In this document: one piece after another, positions 7,752-17,768 of the stretch | Layout: every line of letters starts with the position of its first letter | Numbering within the stretch: the stretch's first letter is position 1 | Assembly (NCBI RefSeq): GCF_030407495.1 | Contig: NZ_JASDDG010000024.1 | Location: 1 to 64,000 of the forward strand | Length of the DNA stretch: 64,000 nt | Reading direction: 5' to 3' | Source: Arthrobacter sp. APC 3897 | GTDB taxonomy: Bacteria; Actinomycetota; Actinomycetes; Actinomycetales; Micrococcaceae | Translations under genes and position numbers: made by a program | The notes under the pieces: generated by a model | Databases searched by the model: none | What the model was told of the DNA's origin: nothing | What the model saw: the letters and a program-made list of their open reading frames with translations, nothing else

Positions 7752-9238
7752 TGCCGCAGTTCCATCCACAGAGGTGCAAAGACATCGGGATCATCCAGGT
7801 CCGCATCGAGCAGCGAGGAAGCAAGGCTGATGCGGTGCCGCAGTGAGTTGCGGTGCACTCCCAAGCTGCGGGAGGCGTTCTCCCAGTGGCCGCGATGGCG
7901 CAGATACTCGGTCACCGTGCCCACCAGGTCCGACCGCGGGTGGCCCTGCAGAATCTTCACCCATTCACGCGCCCGGGTATTGCTGTCACTTCCGGTCCCC
8001 ACCAGCGATCCCGGCGGTGCCTGCCGCAGTGCCCGCCGCACGGCCGGCATCACCGACGCCGCTTCTCCCAGCGGCACCGGCTCGCTGAGGGCTCCGGCCA
8101 GGTGCGGATGCGCCGCGGTTGAACCGGCTGGTTCCGGTTCCCGCCCCGCAGCCGCCATATCGGAGTCCGGAAGTACCAGATACAGGGCCGATTCCTCCTC
8201 GTGGCGCAGCAGGCAGGTGGCCGAATAGTCCGGGAGAGGAGGCAGTCCGGCGTCGGGAACCAGGACGGAAGCGGCCCGAATCAGCGTTCCCTGGTTCTCG
8301 CCTCCCCGGACCGTAAGTCCCAGCACGCGCACCCGGCCGGGCAGCTCCTGCAGCCCCACGTCTTCAGCGAGGATGCGCGCCGCCTCAGTGTGTCCGTGGA
8401 GGACGAGCTTGGCCACGGCAGCTCCCAGCGTCGCTGAGGCGCCGGAGACCACCTCCCGCTGCCGTGCCTTGAGAGCGAGCAGCGTGCAGACGGTCAGGAT
8501 CACCTGGCGGTCCGCAGCCGTCAGTGTGCGTCCCGGGCCCACCGCGAGGAAGCCGTGGATGCGTCCGCTGGTGCCGATGGAATACTCCACAACGGCTTGC
8601 CCGTGGATTTCAAAAGTAGCCGCAGAGTGCGTTCCGGACCGGTTGAGCCGGAGGGTCTCGGCGCGCAGCGGGGGAATGTACCCTTCGGCGCTGGCCGGCC
8701 AAAAGGTTGACGGGCCTGAATCGGCGGGCAGATACGCGGCCCAGCCGCCCAGCGCCTGCGCCAGGCCGCGGACGACGGCGGTGGTGGCATCCGGGCGCAT
8801 CGCCGCCTGGGCGAGGGCCGTCTGGGTGCCCAGGCTGCCCATGAGGTCCGCCTGGCCGCTTCGGGCAGACAACCGCCAGTACGCCCGCGAGACGTTCTGG
8901 AACGGCACTCCGTCGGGAACAGTCAGCAGGTCGATGCCCGCTGCTGCGCAGACCTCGGCCACCATGACAGGCACCTCCTCCAGCCAGGGACCCAAACCCA
9001 GGCCAAGGGCCAAAATGCCCTTGTCCCGAAGCCGTGCCACATACTCGCCGGCAGCGGCATCGTTGCGAACCAGCGGCATGCCGGTGGTTAGCAGCAGTTC
9101 TCCTCCCTCCAGATACGGCGTTGGGTCCTCCAACTCGGACACATGGACGCCGGTAAGCTGCCGGTTCGGCTGTTGCCGTCCGGAGTGGAAGACGAGGTGG
9201 GGGCCCAGGGCATTGCTGAGTTCAGTGAGGGAGACCAT
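7739..9238 (-). CDS. PucR-family transcriptional regulator
   Basis: A 499-residue protein with the three PucR parts: an N-terminal purine-catabolism-regulator sensor domain (VHVSELEDPTPYLEGGELLLTTG), a central GGDEF-like/CdaR region, and a C-terminal helix-turn-helix (NASRSLGVHRNSLRHRI) near the last 50 residues. ATG 9238 is used; a TTG two codons upstream is possible. It is transcribed away from the aminotransferase gene, with only 80 bp between the starts, so it most likely controls the divergent glutarate operon and perhaps itself. The sensed ligand is probably a pathway intermediate, which is an inference. Confidence 0.88.
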   Translation of the reverse strand: MVSLTELSNALGPHLVFHSGRQQPNRQLTGVHVSELEDPTPYLEGGELLLTTGMPLVRNDAAAGEYVARLRDKGILALGLGLGPWLEEVPVMVAEVCAAAGIDLLTVPDGVPFQNVSRAYWRLSARSGQADLMGSLGTQTALAQAAMRPDATTAVVRGLAQALGGWAAYLPADSGPSTFWPASAEGYIPPLRAETLRLNRSGTHSAATFEIHGQAVVEYSIGTSGRIHGFLAVGPGRTLTAADRQVILTVCTLLALKARQREVVSGASATLGAAVAKLVLHGHTEAARILAEDVGLQELPGRVRVLGLTVRGGENQGTLIRAASVLVPDAGLPPLPDYSATCLLRHEEESALYLVLPDSDMAAAGREPEPAGSTAAHPHLAGALSEPVPLGEAASVMPAVRRALRQAPPGSLVGTGSDSNTRAREWVKILQGHPRSDLVGTVTEYLRHRGHWENASRSLGVHRNSLRHRISLASSLLDADLDDPDVFAPLWMELRHYER

Positions 9239-9318
9239 AGACAAATCATCCAGTACGACGGCCTAAATTGGCTCAAACGTTCAATGACGCACGTCGCATT
9301 GCTCCGTAGCGTGTGCGC

Positions 9319-10710
9319 ATGACCGAGATGACTTTTGACTCCGCAGCCGCACCCGTTCCCCAGTCCAGGCACTTGGCAACGGAGGTGCCGGGCCCACTTT
9401 CCCTGGCGCTGCACCAGGAACGCGAGGCCCACGTCAGCGCCGGGTTCGGCGTCACCTTGCCGGTGTTTATTGACCGGGCCGACGGCGGGATCCTCCAGGA
9501 TGTGGACGGCAACCGGTTCATCGACTTTGCCTCCGGAATTGCCGTGACCAGCGTGGGCGCCGCCAACCCGCGGGTCCGGCAGCGGGTGGCTGCGCAGCTG
9601 GAAAAGTTCACCCACACCTGTTTCATGGTTACCGAATATGACTCGTTCACCCAGGTATGCCGCTGGCTCAACGAACACACACCCGGCGATTTCGACAAGC
9701 GGACCGCCCTGTTCTCCACCGGGGCCGAGGCAGTGGAAAACGCCGTCAAGATAGCCCGCGCAGCAACCGGCCGGCCGAACGTGCTGGTTTTCGATGAGGC
9801 CTACCACGGGCGCAGCCTGCTGACCATGGCCATGACCGCCAAGGTCAACCCGTACCGGCTCAACTTCGGCCCGCTGCCCGGCGAGGTAATCCGGGCGTCC
9901 TCGGCCAACCCCCTGCGCCCCTCCGCGGGCTCCGGGGCCGGGGACGCGGCAGCTGCACTGGCCGCCGTCGAACAGACTCTGGCCGAAAGCGGTCCGGAAA
10001 CCTTCGCTGCCATGGTCATCGAGCCCATCCAGGGTGAGGGCGGGTTCATTGTTCCGGCACCCGGTTTCCTGGCCGGACTGCGAAAGATCGCCGAGCGGCA
10101 CGGAATCATCCTGGTCATGGACGAGATCCAGGCCGGCATGGGCCGCACCGGCACGCTGTATGCCAGCGAGTATGAAGGCGTGGCCGGTGACATCACCCTC
10201 AGCGCCAAGGCGCTGGCCGGGGGCCTGCCGCTGTCCGCCGTCACGGGACGGACAGACTTGATGAACGCCGTGCATACCGGCGGACTTGGCGGCACCTACG
10301 CCGGCAACCCGCTGGCCTGCGAAGCCGCCCTGGCAGTCTTTGAAGAATTCGAAGACGGAACCCTGCTGGCCAACGCCAGGTCCATTGAAGCTGCAGCCCG
10401 TGAACTGCTGGAACCGCTGGTGGAAGAGGTCGGCGCCGTCGCCCAGTTCCGCGGCCGGGGAGCCATGCTGGCCCTGGAGTTCGCCGATCCCGAAACCCTC
10501 GAACCGCGTCCGGATTTGGCCCGCAGCATCTCTGCGGCCTGCCACGCCGAGGGCGTCCTGACCCTGACGTGCGGTACCTACGGAAACGTCATCCGCCTCC
10601 TGCCGCCCCTGGTGATCAGCGGCGAGCTGCTGCGCGACGGGCTGGAGGTCCTCCGCACAGCCATCCTGCAGGGGGCTTCCTCCGCCGCACCCGCCGCCGG
10701 CATTTCCTGA
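9319..10710 (+). CDS. gabT: Class III aminotransferase (4-aminobutyrate / 5-aminovalerate transaminase)
   Basis: A 463-residue PLP enzyme of the GabT/DavT family. It shows GGILQDVDGNRFIDFASGIAV, the FSTGAEAVENAVKIAR cofactor-phosphate segment, YHGRS, MVIEPIQGEGGF, the PLP-ring aspartate in MDEIQAGMGRTG, and the Schiff-base lysine in SAKALAGGLPLSA (about residue 297). The following genes convert a C5 semialdehyde and glutaryl-CoA, so 5-aminovalerate to glutarate semialdehyde is the more likely in vivo reaction; GABA would also fit the fold. ATG 9319 is used; GTG 9313 is possible. It is the first gene of a four-gene operon. Confidence 0.88.
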   Translation: MTEMTFDSAAAPVPQSRHLATEVPGPLSLALHQEREAHVSAGFGVTLPVFIDRADGGILQDVDGNRFIDFASGIAVTSVGAANPRVRQRVAAQLEKFTHTCFMVTEYDSFTQVCRWLNEHTPGDFDKRTALFSTGAEAVENAVKIARAATGRPNVLVFDEAYHGRSLLTMAMTAKVNPYRLNFGPLPGEVIRASSANPLRPSAGSGAGDAAAALAAVEQTLAESGPETFAAMVIEPIQGEGGFIVPAPGFLAGLRKIAERHGIILVMDEIQAGMGRTGTLYASEYEGVAGDITLSAKALAGGLPLSAVTGRTDLMNAVHTGGLGGTYAGNPLACEAALAVFEEFEDGTLLANARSIEAAARELLEPLVEEVGAVAQFRGRGAMLALEFADPETLEPRPDLARSISAACHAEGVLTLTCGTYGNVIRLLPPLVISGELLRDGLEVLRTAILQGASSAAPAAGIS

Positions 10711-10778
10711 TTCACCCGGCCCGCTGGGACGGGCCGGTCCCGCAGCACAACCTTAACGCCCTACAGAGATGGAGCATC

Positions 10779-11975
<1,197 letters not shown>

Positions 11976-12028
11976 CCGCCCGCGAATCCCACTCTCAGCC
12001 TCACCGCCGTCCCACACCAGGAGCTCCC

Positions 12029-13516
12029 TTGACGCACTCTGCACCAGTCGCCGCACTGCGGCATTACATCAACGGAACATGGGAAGAAGGCACCGGTTCC
12101 GTCCTGTCCTCGGTGAACCCGGCCAGGCCCGGCGAAACAGTGGCACAGGGCCTGCAGGCCTCACCGGAACAGCTGGACCGTGCGGTGGCTGCGGCGTCGG
12201 CGGCGGCAGGTGCATGGGCCGGCACTCCGATGCATGAGCGCGGGGCAATCCTGCTCCGGGCCGCCGGCCTGCTGGAACGGGATCAGGAGCGCCTCGGCCT
12301 GGAACTGGCGCGGGAGGAAGGGAAAACCCGCGCCGAGGCCCAGGGCGAGGTGCTCCGGGCAGCACAGATCCTGCGGTACTACGGCAACGAAGGGGACCGT
12401 TCGGCCGGTGAGATTTTCTCCTCGCCCCGCCGTGGCGAGCGGATCCTGGTGGTCCGCAAGCCGCTGGGCGTGGTGGGTGTGGTGACACCCTTCAACTTCC
12501 CGATCGCCATTCCGGCATGGAAGATCGCCCCGGCGCTGGCGTACGGAAACACGGTGGTGTGGAAACCCGCCAGCACCGTACCGCTGCTGGCGCTGCGGCT
12601 CGCCGGTGCCTTGGCGGAAGCGGGGCTTCCTGCGGGTGTGCTGAACCTAATCATCGGACCGGGGAACCTGGGCAGCGCCCTGGTGGAACACCCGCGCCTG
12701 GACGGTCTGACCTTCACCGGGTCAACCGGCATCGGACGGCGCCTTGCCGCAGCGGGTGCCGCCCGCGGCGTTCCGGTACAGGCGGAGATGGGAGGCAAGA
12801 ACGCCGCCGTCGTGCTCCGGGATGCGGATCTGGACCTGGCCGCCGAGCAGGTCCTGCTGGGAGCGTTCCGTTCCACCGGCCAGAAATGTACCGCCACCTC
12901 ACGCCTGATAGTGGACGAAGCGGTGGCCGATGATTTCCTGGACCGGCTGCGTGCCCGTCTCGATGACTGGGTCACCGGTGACCCGGTTGACGACGGCGTT
13001 CACATGGGGCCGCTGGTCAACGCAGCGGCTGCGCAGAGCGTGAGCGCCGGAGTGGAAGCGGCCCTGGCCGAAGGTGCGGAACTGGCCTATCAGGGCAAAG
13101 CCCCGGGCCGTGCCGACCCGGACGGCGGGTTCTTCCTCCCGCCGACGGTGTTGGAGCTGCCGGGCGATCCGGCGGCCGGGGCAGTCAACACTGCATGGCG
13201 GGAGGAGTTCTTTGGCCCCGTGCTGAGCATGCGGCGCGCTGCCGGTGCCGGACAGGCATTTGAACTGGCCAACCAGAGCGAATTCGGGCTCAGCGCCGCC
13301 GTCTTCACCCAGGATGTCACCCGTGTGCTTGACGCCGTGGACCGCCTTGACGTGGGCATCCTGCACGTGAATTCGGAATCCGCCGGCGCCGATCCGCACG
13401 TTCCATTCGGCGGGGCACGGAAATCCGGGTACGGACCGAAGGAGCAGGGCGGTGCGGCGAAGGAATTCTTCAGCCACACCACCACCGTCTATCTGCGCGG
13501 GGGAAATCCGGGCTGA
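12029..13516 (+). CDS. NAD(P)-dependent aldehyde dehydrogenase, probable glutarate-semialdehyde dehydrogenase
   Basis: A 495-residue ALDH-superfamily enzyme. It has VGVVTPFNFPIAIPAWKIAPAL, WKPAS, TGSTGIGRR (cofactor loop), the general base Glu in QAEMGGKN, the nucleophile in STGQKCTATSR (Cys about 287) and EEFFGPVLS. The nearest relatives by motif are the succinate- and 2-oxoglutarate-semialdehyde dehydrogenases. Between gcdH and a permease, with gabT upstream, the natural substrate is probably glutarate semialdehyde. The TTG start at 12029 is set by CAGGAG about 8 nt upstream; no ATG fits. Confidence 0.85.
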   Translation: MTHSAPVAALRHYINGTWEEGTGSVLSSVNPARPGETVAQGLQASPEQLDRAVAAASAAAGAWAGTPMHERGAILLRAAGLLERDQERLGLELAREEGKTRAEAQGEVLRAAQILRYYGNEGDRSAGEIFSSPRRGERILVVRKPLGVVGVVTPFNFPIAIPAWKIAPALAYGNTVVWKPASTVPLLALRLAGALAEAGLPAGVLNLIIGPGNLGSALVEHPRLDGLTFTGSTGIGRRLAAAGAARGVPVQAEMGGKNAAVVLRDADLDLAAEQVLLGAFRSTGQKCTATSRLIVDEAVADDFLDRLRARLDDWVTGDPVDDGVHMGPLVNAAAAQSVSAGVEAALAEGAELAYQGKAPGRADPDGGFFLPPTVLELPGDPAAGAVNTAWREEFFGPVLSMRRAAGAGQAFELANQSEFGLSAAVFTQDVTRVLDAVDRLDVGILHVNSESAGADPHVPFGGARKSGYGPKEQGGAAKEFFSHTTTVYLRGGNPG

Positions 13517-13589
13517 CAGCACGGCGCCGGGCACCACATCACCACCTAACCGCAACACTCACACGAGGTCATCACAGATAGGTACATAA

Positions 13590-15038
13590 ATGGGCAGAAC
13601 AGAAGTGAAGTCCACCCGGGACGCAGAGCCGTCCCTCCTTAAGGTTCTCGGCAACTGGGATGTTCTCGCCCTGGGTTTCGGCGCCATGATCGGCTTCGGC
13701 TGGGTGGTCCTGACCGGTGACTGGATCACCTCGGCGGGCACCATGGGCGCGGTTCTGGCCATGGTCACCGGCGGCCTGATCATGGCAGTGGTTGGCCTGA
13801 CCTACGCCGAACTGGTGGCAGCCATGCCCAAGGCGGGCGGCGAGCACAACTACCTGCTGCGCGGAATGGGGCCGCGGTGGTCCTTCATCGGTTCCTGGGG
13901 GATAGCCGGCGGGTACATCACCATCGTGGCCTTCGAGGCGGTGGCACTGCCGCGGACCGCCACCTATCTGTTCCCCAACCTCAACGCGGTTCCGCTGTGG
14001 GAGATCGCGGGGGACCAGGTGCACCTGACCTGGGCCCTGGTGGGCGCGGTGGCCGCCGTCGTCATTACGGCAGTGAATATCCTGGGCGTCAGGCACGCCG
14101 GCGCGGCGCAGACCTTTGTGGTCCTGCTGCTGATCGTTGTGGGAATGATGCTGGTCTTTGGCTCCTTCACCGGCGGATCGACCGCCAACATGGAGCCCTT
14201 CTTCACCGGCGGGATGGGCGGCTTCTTCGCGGTTCTGGTGGTGGTTCCGTTCATGTTCGTGGGCTTCGACGTTATTCCGCAGTCCGCGGAGGAAACCCAC
14301 ATCCCCGCCCGGCAGATTGGCCGCATGGTGGTCATCGCCGTCGCCCTGGCCACTGTCTGGTACGTGGGCACCATCCTCACCACCTCCTCCGCCATGAACG
14401 CGCAGGAGCTCGCCGGCACCGATATTGCGACGGCGGACGCCATGGGCAAGCTGTTTGGCTCCGACATCATGGCCAAGATCCTCATCGCGGGCGGAATCGC
14501 GGGCATCCTGACCTCGTGGAACTCCCTGCTGCTGGGTGCTTCCAGGCTGATGTACTCCATGGCGCGGGCCGGAATGCTGCCCGCCTGGTTCGGCAAGCTG
14601 CACCCCCGGTACCGCACCCCGGTCAATGCGCTGCTGTTCATCGGGGTGTTGTCCGTCCTGGCGCCGTTCTTCGGGCAGAACATGCTCGGCTGGCTGGTTG
14701 ATTCAGGGTCACCGAGCATCGTTATTGCCTATGCGCTGGTTTCGCTGGTGTTCGTCCTCCTGCGCCGCCGCGAACCGAAGATGGACCGGCCGCTGCGCAT
14801 CGGCGGCAAGGGCAACGGCGGCCAGCTGATCGGCGTCGCCGCCGTGGTGCTGTGCCTGGGACTGCTCTCGCTGTACCTGCCCGGCATGCCGGCCGCACTG
14901 GGGTCTGTCCCATGGCTGCTCTTCGGCCTGTGGTGGACGCTGGGACTCTTCTTCCTGCTGCGCATTCCCCGCGGGATTACCCCCGGGGAACACGCTGAGG
15001 AAGATCTGCTGGCACGCCTGGCCGTGCGGCGCCGGTAA
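13590..15038 (+). CDS. APC-superfamily amino-acid permease
   Basis: A 482-residue integral membrane protein with about 12 hydrophobic helices. The first half has VLALGFGAMIGFGWVVLTGDWI, the unwound TM1 motif of the APC fold. YAELVAAMPKAGGEHNYLLR and SWNSLLLGASRLMYSMARAGMLP are typical of the amino acid/polyamine/organocation family. As the last gene of the gabT-gcdH-ALDH operon it probably imports the pathway's amino-acid substrate, such as 5-aminovalerate or a relative. Specificity is inferred. Confidence 0.85.
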   Translation: MGRTEVKSTRDAEPSLLKVLGNWDVLALGFGAMIGFGWVVLTGDWITSAGTMGAVLAMVTGGLIMAVVGLTYAELVAAMPKAGGEHNYLLRGMGPRWSFIGSWGIAGGYITIVAFEAVALPRTATYLFPNLNAVPLWEIAGDQVHLTWALVGAVAAVVITAVNILGVRHAGAAQTFVVLLLIVVGMMLVFGSFTGGSTANMEPFFTGGMGGFFAVLVVVPFMFVGFDVIPQSAEETHIPARQIGRMVVIAVALATVWYVGTILTTSSAMNAQELAGTDIATADAMGKLFGSDIMAKILIAGGIAGILTSWNSLLLGASRLMYSMARAGMLPAWFGKLHPRYRTPVNALLFIGVLSVLAPFFGQNMLGWLVDSGSPSIVIAYALVSLVFVLLRRREPKMDRPLRIGGKGNGGQLIGVAAVVLCLGLLSLYLPGMPAALGSVPWLLFGLWWTLGLFFLLRIPRGITPGEHAEEDLLARLAVRRR

Positions 15039-15084
15039 GCCAACGGCGCCGGTACGCCGATAGGATCCTCGGCTCAGCTGCCCG

Positions 15085-16341
15085 TCAGGCCCAGGCCACC
15101 ACCAGGCGGGCAGCTTGTTCCGGAACCATGAGGTCGATGCCGGTGAGTTCGGCGAAGCGCCGGAGCCGGTTCATCAGGGTATTCCGGTGGCAGAACAACC
15201 GGTCGGCGGACCGGGCAATGCTGCCGGTGGCCAGGTACGCCAGGGCCGCCTCCTGCAGCCGTTCGCGTTCAACGGGACCGCACCGCTTCAGGGCGGCTTC
15301 GACGTCCGGAATCATCGGCACGCCGGTCTCCTCGAGCTGGTGCTTGGCCAGCCTGGCCCAGGCGCTGCGCATGGTCAGCGCGCCGGCGTCTCCTTCATCC
15401 CCGAGCGCAGCCAGTGCCCTGGCTGTCTGCGCCGCTATCCTCAGTCCTGCAAGACCGTGCACCTGTTCCACGAGGCCGCAGGGGATGCCGCGCACCTGTT
15501 CAGTTGCCTCACGGGCGGGGCACCCTGACCGTTCATCCGATACCCAAAAGGCAACCAGGCCGTCAGGCAGGGGATGGGTAAACAGGTCACATCCGCGCCG
15601 CGACGCCGCGGCCACGGCCAGGTGCAGGGACGCACTGTTGGCAGCGCCGGCGGCTGCCACGTTCAAGATGGCGTCCGCTGGGACCCCCAGCTTCCCGGCG
15701 ATCCGGTCCAGCATCTCCGGCGGGGCGCTCACCGGGCCAAACAGTGCCGCCACGAAACCCTGCCGCACGGACGTTGCCTCCTGGGCCATGCGCTGGCGTT
15801 CATGGATGTAGGCGGTCTGCGCCTGTGACGCGTAGGAGTCGACCACTTCCCAGACCGTCTCGGCACGCTGAACCAGCAGTTCGGCATCGGTGGCATCGGC
15901 CAGACACATCAGGTCACCCCACAGGATGGTGAAGTCCAGGCGGATGGCGGTCATCAGGGACTCCACCGGGATTCCGGCCCGTGCCCGGGAGACACCCACG
16001 TCCAAGGCGATGTGACTGCGCTGCGCCTGCAGCTGCGCGGAATCTTCCCGGGGGCGCAGGCTCTCGATCAGTGCCCCGAAGGATGCGGTGGCGGTGCGCC
16101 GGATTTCGCTGGCCGGCAGGGCGCCGTCGTGGTAGTCATTCAGCTGCAGCACCCGCTCCAGGAAGAGATTGGTCAGCCGCTCCACGCTCAGGCAATCCAG
16201 CAGTGCGTTCCAGCGCCTTGCTGAGCTGTCCGTGTTAATTCCATGTTTCGGAGTAATTGCCACTGTATTTGATGCCCCGATTCTTGTGCTTTTGCACATT
16301 TTAGCTCCGGAAATCCACTGAATTTGTTGCGGCCGTTCCAT
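15085..16341 (-). CDS. PucR/CdaR-like helix-turn-helix regulator
   Basis: A roughly 418-residue regulator whose C-terminus ends in a PucR-type HTH (YLATGSIARSADRLFCHRNTLMNRLRR). The N-terminal half (LTNLFLERVLQLNDYHDGALP...GALIESLRP...GVSRARAGIPVESLMTAIRLDF) resembles the RsbRD/helical sensor region of CdaR-like proteins. ATG 16341 follows AGGAGAGGAA; an internal ATG at 16299 also has GGAG upstream, so the exact start is uncertain. It is divergent from the MHS transporter gene (82 bp between starts) and probably controls that operon. It also faces the permease gene at its 3' side. Confidence 0.8.
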   Translation of the reverse strand: MERPQQIQWISGAKMCKSTRIGASNTVAITPKHGINTDSSARRWNALLDCLSVERLTNLFLERVLQLNDYHDGALPASEIRRTATASFGALIESLRPREDSAQLQAQRSHIALDVGVSRARAGIPVESLMTAIRLDFTILWGDLMCLADATDAELLVQRAETVWEVVDSYASQAQTAYIHERQRMAQEATSVRQGFVAALFGPVSAPPEMLDRIAGKLGVPADAILNVAAAGAANSASLHLAVAAASRRGCDLFTHPLPDGLVAFWVSDERSGCPAREATEQVRGIPCGLVEQVHGLAGLRIAAQTARALAALGDEGDAGALTMRSAWARLAKHQLEETGVPMIPDVEAALKRCGPVERERLQEAALAYLATGSIARSADRLFCHRNTLMNRLRRFAELTGIDLMVPEQAARLVVAWA

Positions 16342-16423
16342 TTCCTCTCCTGACATGCTGGTGCTTCGTTCCCGTTGAGGGATCTATTTCACGGCCCGGA
16401 CACCATCCGCTGCGGAGGCAGGC

Positions 16424-17746
16424 ATGACACAACCACTGAACCTCGAGGCCGGGGCAACCCGTACTCTCACCGACAAAGAGGCCATGAAGGTTTCTGTCGG
16501 AGCCCTGATCGGCACCGCCATGGAGTGGTACGACTTCTTCCTGTTCAGCGCCGCTGCGGCGCTCATCTTCAACGTCCAGTACTTCTCCAATGAAAATGCC
16601 ACGGCGGCGGCTCTGGCCTCGTTCGCGACTTTCGGCGTTGGGCTGCTGGCACGGCCGCTGGGCGGAATGTTCTTCGGCGCCATGGGGGACCGGATCGGCC
16701 GGCGCAAAACGCTCATGATCACCATCGTGGGAATCGGAATCATTACGGGCCTGATCGGTGCGCTGCCCACCTACGCGGCCATCGGCATCGCCGCCCCGGT
16801 GCTCCTGGTGCTCCTGCGCGTGGCCCAGGGCCTGTTCGTGGGCGGGGAATGGTCCGGAGCCATGACCATCGTGGTGGAGAACGCACCGCTGGAGCGCCGT
16901 GCCCGGTACGCCGCGTTCCCGCAGATTGGTTCACCCATCGGAACCATCCTGTCCTCGGGCGGATTCTTCCTGATGACACTGCTGTTCTCACAGGAAAACT
17001 TTGACAGCTTCGGCTGGCGCATTCCCTTCCTCGCCGCCATTCCGATGCTCCTTGTTGCCGTGTACATCCGCAGCCGGCTGGAGGAATCTCCCGTGTTTGC
17101 GGAACTGCTTGAACACGGGCAGGTGGAAAAGACCCCCATCCGCACCACCCTGAAGGACTCCTGGAAGCAGATCATCGTCGGCATGGCCGCTGCATTGCTC
17201 GGCGTCGGCGGCTTCTACCTGGTGACCGCCTTCGTGGTCTACTACGGCGTGTCCATCCTGGGCTACTCCTCCCAGCTGATGCTGCTGGGCGGCATGGTGG
17301 CCGCGGCGGTGGAAATCCCCGTGCTCATCCTGGGCGGCCGGCTCGGCGAGCGCTTCGGCTCCAGCCGTGTGATCCTCTACGGCGGCCTCGGATCCGCCGT
17401 CGCAGCCGTGCCCTCGTTCCTGCTCATCACCTCCGGCACACCGGTGCTGGTGATCCTGGGCATGACACTGGCCGTGGCCACACTGTCCCTCCCGTACGCT
17501 GCAAACGGCACCATCCTGACCGGGCTCTTCCCCGCCCGCACCCGGTACACGGGTGTCGGGTTCGCGCAGAACACCGCCGGCATGGTGTCGGGCTTTATTC
17601 CGCTGCTGGCCACCGGCATGGTGGCGGCTGCGTCCGATCACTGGTGGCCGGCTGCGGCGCTGCTGGTGGTGCTGAGCCTGTTCACTGCGGCCGCCGGAAC
17701 CATCGCCCCGCGCATGAGCGTGGACCTTCCCGGCTTCAAGCACTAG
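16424..17746 (+). CDS. MFS transporter, metabolite:H+ symporter (MHS) family
   Basis: A 440-residue, 12-helix transporter. The opening GTAMEWYDFFLFSAAAALIF is the MHS-family hallmark (GxxxEWYDF), followed by ARPLGGMFFGAMGDRIGRRKTL, the MFS motif A. Members include ProP, KgtP and shikimate/citrate importers, so a small organic acid or zwitterion is the likely cargo. It leads an operon with a ThDP enzyme, an amidohydrolase and an M20 hydrolase, whose shared substrate it probably imports. Confidence 0.88.
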   Translation: MTQPLNLEAGATRTLTDKEAMKVSVGALIGTAMEWYDFFLFSAAAALIFNVQYFSNENATAAALASFATFGVGLLARPLGGMFFGAMGDRIGRRKTLMITIVGIGIITGLIGALPTYAAIGIAAPVLLVLLRVAQGLFVGGEWSGAMTIVVENAPLERRARYAAFPQIGSPIGTILSSGGFFLMTLLFSQENFDSFGWRIPFLAAIPMLLVAVYIRSRLEESPVFAELLEHGQVEKTPIRTTLKDSWKQIIVGMAAALLGVGGFYLVTAFVVYYGVSILGYSSQLMLLGGMVAAAVEIPVLILGGRLGERFGSSRVILYGGLGSAVAAVPSFLLITSGTPVLVILGMTLAVATLSLPYAANGTILTGLFPARTRYTGVGFAQNTAGMVSGFIPLLATGMVAAASDHWWPAAALLVVLSLFTAAAGTIAPRMSVDLPGFKH

Positions 17747-17768
17747 GTCAATCAGAAAAGAGTTTCTT

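Noticed and set aside
13572-14603. Minus-strand open frame opposite the APC permease (343 codons)
   Set aside because: His/Gly/Gln-rich translation without motifs, fully antisense to a membrane transporter gene with conserved motifs.
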